Origin: Lewinellaceae bacterium
Lineage (GTDB): Bacteria > Bacteroidota > Bacteroidia > Chitinophagales > Saprospiraceae
Length of the DNA stretch: 64,000 nt
Direction of reading: 5' to 3'
Assembly (NCBI GenBank): GCA_020636255.1
Contig: JACJYE010000007.1
Span: forward strand, 310,001 to 374,000
Every line of letters starts with the position of its first letter. The first letter of the stretch is position 1. A program made the translations under genes and the position numbers. The notes below the pieces were generated by a model. It was not told the DNA's origin and did not search any database. It was given only the letters and a program-made list of their open reading frames with translations. Shown in pieces: positions 60,984-64,000 of the stretch.

Positions 60984-62234
60984 ATGGTAAACCTGGTGGA
61001 TACCTTCTCGGAATTTAAAGCCGGGAAAAATATAGACCGCCCGACCATGGTGCGCGTGCTGGAAGATGTGTTTCGCACCCTTATCCGCAAAAAGTTCGGG
61101 TCGGATGAGAATTTCGACGTGATCGTCAATACGACCAAAGGCGACCTGGAACTCTGGCGCGTTCGCGAGATCGTACCCGACGGCGAAGTAACAGACGACC
61201 GCAGCCAGATATCCATTTCCGAAGCCCTCTCTATCGATGAAGACTACGAGATCGGCGAAGAGTGTTACGAACAACTCCACCTCGAAGACTTCGGCCGCCG
61301 CGCTATCATGGCCGCCCGCCAAACCCTGATCTCCCGGATCATGGAGCTGGAAAAGGACGAGATCTACCGCCGCTACAACGAACGCGTTGGCGACCTCATC
61401 GTCGGCGAAGTACACCAGATCCTGAAACGAGAGCTGCTCATCCTCGACGACGCCACGGGCAACGAACTGGTGCTGCCGCGCAATGAGATGATCAAAGGCG
61501 ACTTTTTCCGCAAAGGCGATATGGTCCGCGGTGTGATCAAGAAAGTGGAGATGCGCAATAATACGCCGGTGGTCATCATGTCGCGTACCGATAGCCTTTT
61601 CCTGGAAAAACTGCTGGAACAGGAAGTCCCTGAGATCGAAGACGGCCTGATCACTGTGCGCAAGATCGTACGCATCCCCGGCGACCGCGCCAAGGTAGCC
61701 GTAGAATCGTACGATGACCGCATCGACCCGGTAGGCGCCTGCGTGGGGATGAAAGGCTCCCGCATCCACGGCATCGTCCGGGAACTGCGCAACGAGAACA
61801 TTGACATCGTCAACTATACGAACAACCCAAGCCTGTTCATACAGCGCGCCCTGACGCCCGCCAAGGTGACGTCGATCGAGCTGATGACAGACGCTCCCGA
61901 GATGCCCCGCGCCAACGTATACCTCGAACCCGAGCAGGTGTCGCTGGCCATCGGTAAAGGCGGCACCAATATCAAGCTGGCCAGCAAGCTGACCGGCTTC
62001 GAGATCGATGTCTACCGCAACACTCCGGATGAAATTGAGATCGACGATGTCGACCTCGACGAATTCAGGGACGAGATCGATGAGTGGGTTATCGAACAGC
62101 TGAAAGCCATCGGATGCGACACGGCCCGCAGCGTGCTGAACCTCAGCAAAGCTGAGCTGCTGCGCCGCACCGACCTGGAAGAAGAAACGGTGGACGAGCT
62201 GCTCGGCATCCTCGCGGAAGAGTTTGAAGACTAA
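60984..62234 (+). CDS. nusA: Transcription elongation/termination factor NusA
   Basis: 416 residues. N-terminal RNA-polymerase binding domain (~1-120), S1 domain (~130-200: GDLIVGEVHQILKRELLILDD), KH domains (~230-345) with VGACVGMKGSRIHGIVREL and SLAIGKGGTNIKLASKLTG, and a short acidic tail (~350-416) with a helix-hairpin-helix-like end (DLEEETVDELLGILAEEF). It lacks the long duplicated C-terminal acidic repeats of E. coli NusA, as usual outside Gammaproteobacteria. It binds RNA polymerase and nascent RNA and may act on the rimP leader terminator. Ends in a hairpin at 62242-62280. Confidence 0.95.
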   Translation: MVNLVDTFSEFKAGKNIDRPTMVRVLEDVFRTLIRKKFGSDENFDVIVNTTKGDLELWRVREIVPDGEVTDDRSQISISEALSIDEDYEIGEECYEQLHLEDFGRRAIMAARQTLISRIMELEKDEIYRRYNERVGDLIVGEVHQILKRELLILDDATGNELVLPRNEMIKGDFFRKGDMVRGVIKKVEMRNNTPVVIMSRTDSLFLEKLLEQEVPEIEDGLITVRKIVRIPGDRAKVAVESYDDRIDPVGACVGMKGSRIHGIVRELRNENIDIVNYTNNPSLFIQRALTPAKVTSIELMTDAPEMPRANVYLEPEQVSLAIGKGGTNIKLASKLTGFEIDVYRNTPDEIEIDDVDLDEFRDEIDEWVIEQLKAIGCDTARSVLNLSKAELLRRTDLEEETVDELLGILAEEFED

Positions 62235-62241
62235 CCCGAAG

Positions 62242-62280
62242 CAACGGCCGGCCCATGGAACTCTTTTGGGCCGGCTGTTG
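62242..62280 (+). terminator. Hairpin after nusA
   Basis: CAACGGCCGGCCCA (62242-62255) pairs with TGGGCCGGCTGTTG (62267-62280), one mismatch. It probably ends or reduces rimP-nusA transcripts before infB, which has its own promoter. Confidence 0.55.
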
Positions 62281-62336
62281 TTCGTTGGGTGTGAAAAAGG
62301 GCCTGAATGCCTGATTTTCGCTTTTTCAAAGCATAG

Positions 62337-62369
62337 TTGCTGAATAGACAGCAAGATCGCTTATCTTTG
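62337..62369 (+). promoter_or_regulatory. Candidate promoter of infB
   Basis: TTG (62337-62339), 22 nt, TATCTTTG (62362-62369). The -7 box is perfect and the spacer is two longer than at the other promoters. Predicted leader about 190 nt; the 62235-62562 gap otherwise holds the hairpin above and a small frame at 62431-62553. Confidence 0.55.
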
Positions 62370-62430
62370 CAGTGGTTTTCCGGACGGTAAAGGCCTGCGC
62401 CCGGCGCCATTTTTAAAATTTTGACTCTTG

Positions 62431-62553
62431 GTGGGCAAAAGCTCTCAGCAATCGCCTTTTTATTTTATTCATCCAAAAAAGATAATAGAATATGTAAGGA
62501 TCATTTCGCTCAAAGAAGCTTTTGCCTATCTGCAAGCGTTGCATAAGTACTAA
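62431..62553 (+). CDS. Possible 40-residue small protein just before infB
   Basis: GTG 62431 opens a frame that ends at TAA 62551-62553, 9 nt before the infB ATG. The product is basic and helix-prone near its end (LKEAFAYLQALHKY). A 41-codon open stretch can arise by chance (roughly one in seven for a random frame), so support is weak; position directly ahead of infB is the reason to list it. Confidence 0.3.
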   Translation: MGKSSQQSPFYFIHPKKIIEYVRIISLKEAFAYLQALHKY

Positions 62554-62562
62554 AACTTCATA

Positions 62563-64000
62563 ATGGAGAAACGTTTAATTAAGATAGCAAAAGAATTAAA
62601 TGTGGGGACAACCACTATTGTTGAGCACCTCAGCAAGAGTGGTTTCGAAATTGAGAACAAGCCAACCGCAAAGGTTACCGATGAAATGTATGCGGAGCTG
62701 CTCAAGGAGTTCCAGAAATCCATTGCTATTAAAGAACAGGCCGACCAGTTGATCATAGGCACCCGGCCAGCCTCCGTTGCCTCTCCGCCCAAAAAAGAAA
62801 AGCAGGATATCTTTCCTTCCTCCCGTCCAGAAGAACCTGCCCGCCACAAGGTGGAGAAACCCGCCGCTCACCCTGAAAGCAAGGAAATGGAAAGCCACGG
62901 TGCAGAAAATGGCAAGGAAGTAGCTGAAGAAGAAATCCAGCGCCCTCAGGCCCGGCTTAAAGTATTGGGCAAGATCGACCTGGAAAGCCGCCTGAAGCCT
63001 AAAAAACAGGAAGGCCAGCCTTCCGAAAAAGAAACGCCGAAAACGGAAAAAGCGGAAAGCAAACCCGCCGCTCCTGCGCCGAAAACGGAGGCAGAGCCCA
63101 CAGTGGAAAAACCTGCTGCTCCTCCTGCCTCGGAAAAACCGAAGGAAAGCCCGGCTGCCAAAGAACCGGCGCCATCCAATGAAGCGCCTACTCCTCCTGC
63201 CCAGGTACAGGAACAGCCTCAGAAGCAGGAACAGGAAAAAGGGAAAACGCCAGAACCTGCTGCAGGGAAACCACAGCAGGAGGCCCCCAAAGAAGATACC
63301 CTCGTGCGCGCCGAAGCTCCTGAGCTTCGCGGCCTGAAGATCCTTGGCAAGATCGATGCCGATAAACTGGAACGCCCCAAGCGCAAAAAGAAAAAGGACA
63401 ACACCAAAAAAGAAGCTCCCAAGCCCGCCGCTGAAGAAAAACCGAAAAAACCTAAACCTTCCGATTCGACTACGGAAAAAACAGATTCCGATGACGAAGG
63501 CGCACGCAAGAAGCGTAAGCGCAAGCGCAAAAAAGTAGTCGCTACCTCCGACGGCGCCGGCAGGGCCGGTGCAGCCGCCGGCAGAAAACGCGGAGGCGGT
63601 ACGGAAGAAGAGGAAAGAGAGGTCTCCCAAAGAGAGATCGAAGAGAAGATCAAGGCCACTATGGCCCGCCTGTCGGGCGGCGGTAAGAAGAAACGCCAGA
63701 AAATGCGCCGCGACAACCGCGAACGCCTGCGCGAACGCCAGGAATTGCGCGAACAGGAAATGCATTCCGATAAGATACAGGTCACGGAATTCATCTCTGT
63801 CCAGGAACTTGCCAACCTCATGAACGTGCCGGTCGCCGATGTGATCACGACCTGCCTTAACCTCGGCGTTATCGTTTCTATTAACCAACGCCTCGATGCG
63901 GAGATCATCGAACTGCTGGTCGAAGAATTCGGCCACGAAGTGGAATTCATCAGCGTAGGCGAAGAGGCCGAAGAAGAGGAAGAGATCATCGATGACCCCG
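62563..64000 (+). CDS. infB: Translation initiation factor IF-2 (3' part outside window)
   Basis: At least 479 codons from ATG 62563, cut by the window edge. The N-terminus MEKRLIKIAKELNVGTTTIV is the IF2_N-like helix. A very long linker (~75-380) rich in Lys, Glu, Pro and Ala follows, then a second IF2_N domain (~405-460: ITVTEF-type, here QVTEFISVQELANLMNVPV, DVITTCLNLGVIVSINQRLD). The linker has ARLKVLGKIDLES and GLKILGKIDADK, a repeated motif seen in Bacteroidota IF-2. The GTPase domain lies beyond the edge. It brings initiator tRNA to the ribosome. Confidence 0.93.
   Translation, partial: MEKRLIKIAKELNVGTTTIVEHLSKSGFEIENKPTAKVTDEMYAELLKEFQKSIAIKEQADQLIIGTRPASVASPPKKEKQDIFPSSRPEEPARHKVEKPAAHPESKEMESHGAENGKEVAEEEIQRPQARLKVLGKIDLESRLKPKKQEGQPSEKETPKTEKAESKPAAPAPKTEAEPTVEKPAAPPASEKPKESPAAKEPAPSNEAPTPPAQVQEQPQKQEQEKGKTPEPAAGKPQQEAPKEDTLVRAEAPELRGLKILGKIDADKLERPKRKKKKDNTKKEAPKPAAEEKPKKPKPSDSTTEKTDSDDEGARKKRKRKRKKVVATSDGAGRAGAAAGRKRGGGTEEEEREVSQREIEEKIKATMARLSGGGKKKRQKMRRDNRERLRERQELREQEMHSDKIQVTEFISVQELANLMNVPVADVITTCLNLGVIVSINQRLDAEIIELLVEEFGHEVEFISVGEEAEEEEEIIDDP

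Overview
The window reads as chromosome of a Bacteroidota bacterium, most likely of the Saprospiria/Lewinella type. The grounds are: several exported proteins with C-terminal type IX secretion (T9SS) type A sorting domains; a hybrid two-component regulator carrying an AraC output; an SdhCAB operon; the futalosine menaquinone enzyme MqnC; a SerB-SerA fusion; and promoters of the Bacteroidota form TTG-N20-TAnnTTTG in place of -35/-10 boxes. The assignment is inference from gene content. No rRNA, tRNA, CRISPR array, integrase or insertion-sequence transposase was seen. Coding DNA is roughly 55-60 % GC by eye, with a few clearly AT-richer islands.

Layout. 1-5.6 kb: a secreted propeller/DUF7619-type protein cut by the window edge, a fold-back repeat, an alpha-helical protein of unknown function and a frameshifted exported sulfatase. 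5.8-16 kb: a 2250-residue HYR-repeat surface protein and, upstream of it, a TPR-HisKA-REC-AraC hybrid regulator; three spaced ATTGTCT sites lie between them. 16-23.5 kb: a Uma2-family protein, a telomere-like TTAACCC tract, an exported GH13 amylase, an OsmC peroxidase, a serine hydrolase and a LytS/LytTR two-component pair. 23.6-27.3 kb: the sdhCAB operon. 27.6-30.6 kb: a CRTAC1-like FG-GAP/UnbV T9SS protein and a membrane AraC regulator.

30.7-48.2 kb is the unusual part. A CHAT caspase-like/STAND NTPase/WD40 protein with one membrane segment is translationally coupled to an exported TPR protein. Divergent from it stand three exported WD40-caspase (peptidase C14) proteins. An AbiE-like toxin-antitoxin pair sits among them, followed by a duplicated stump of a caspase 3' end. 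This may be a caspase-based sensing system working across the cell envelope.

48.3-64 kb is mostly housekeeping: RNase R, a LysE exporter, an ABC binding protein and permease without an ATPase, SerB-SerA, glutathione peroxidase, purine nucleoside phosphorylase, MqnC, and the rimP-nusA-infB cluster with a leader peptide/terminator in front of rimP. An AT-rich two-gene insert at 56.4-58.1 kb encodes an AAA ATPase and a PD-(D/E)XK nuclease, a plausible two-gene defence module.
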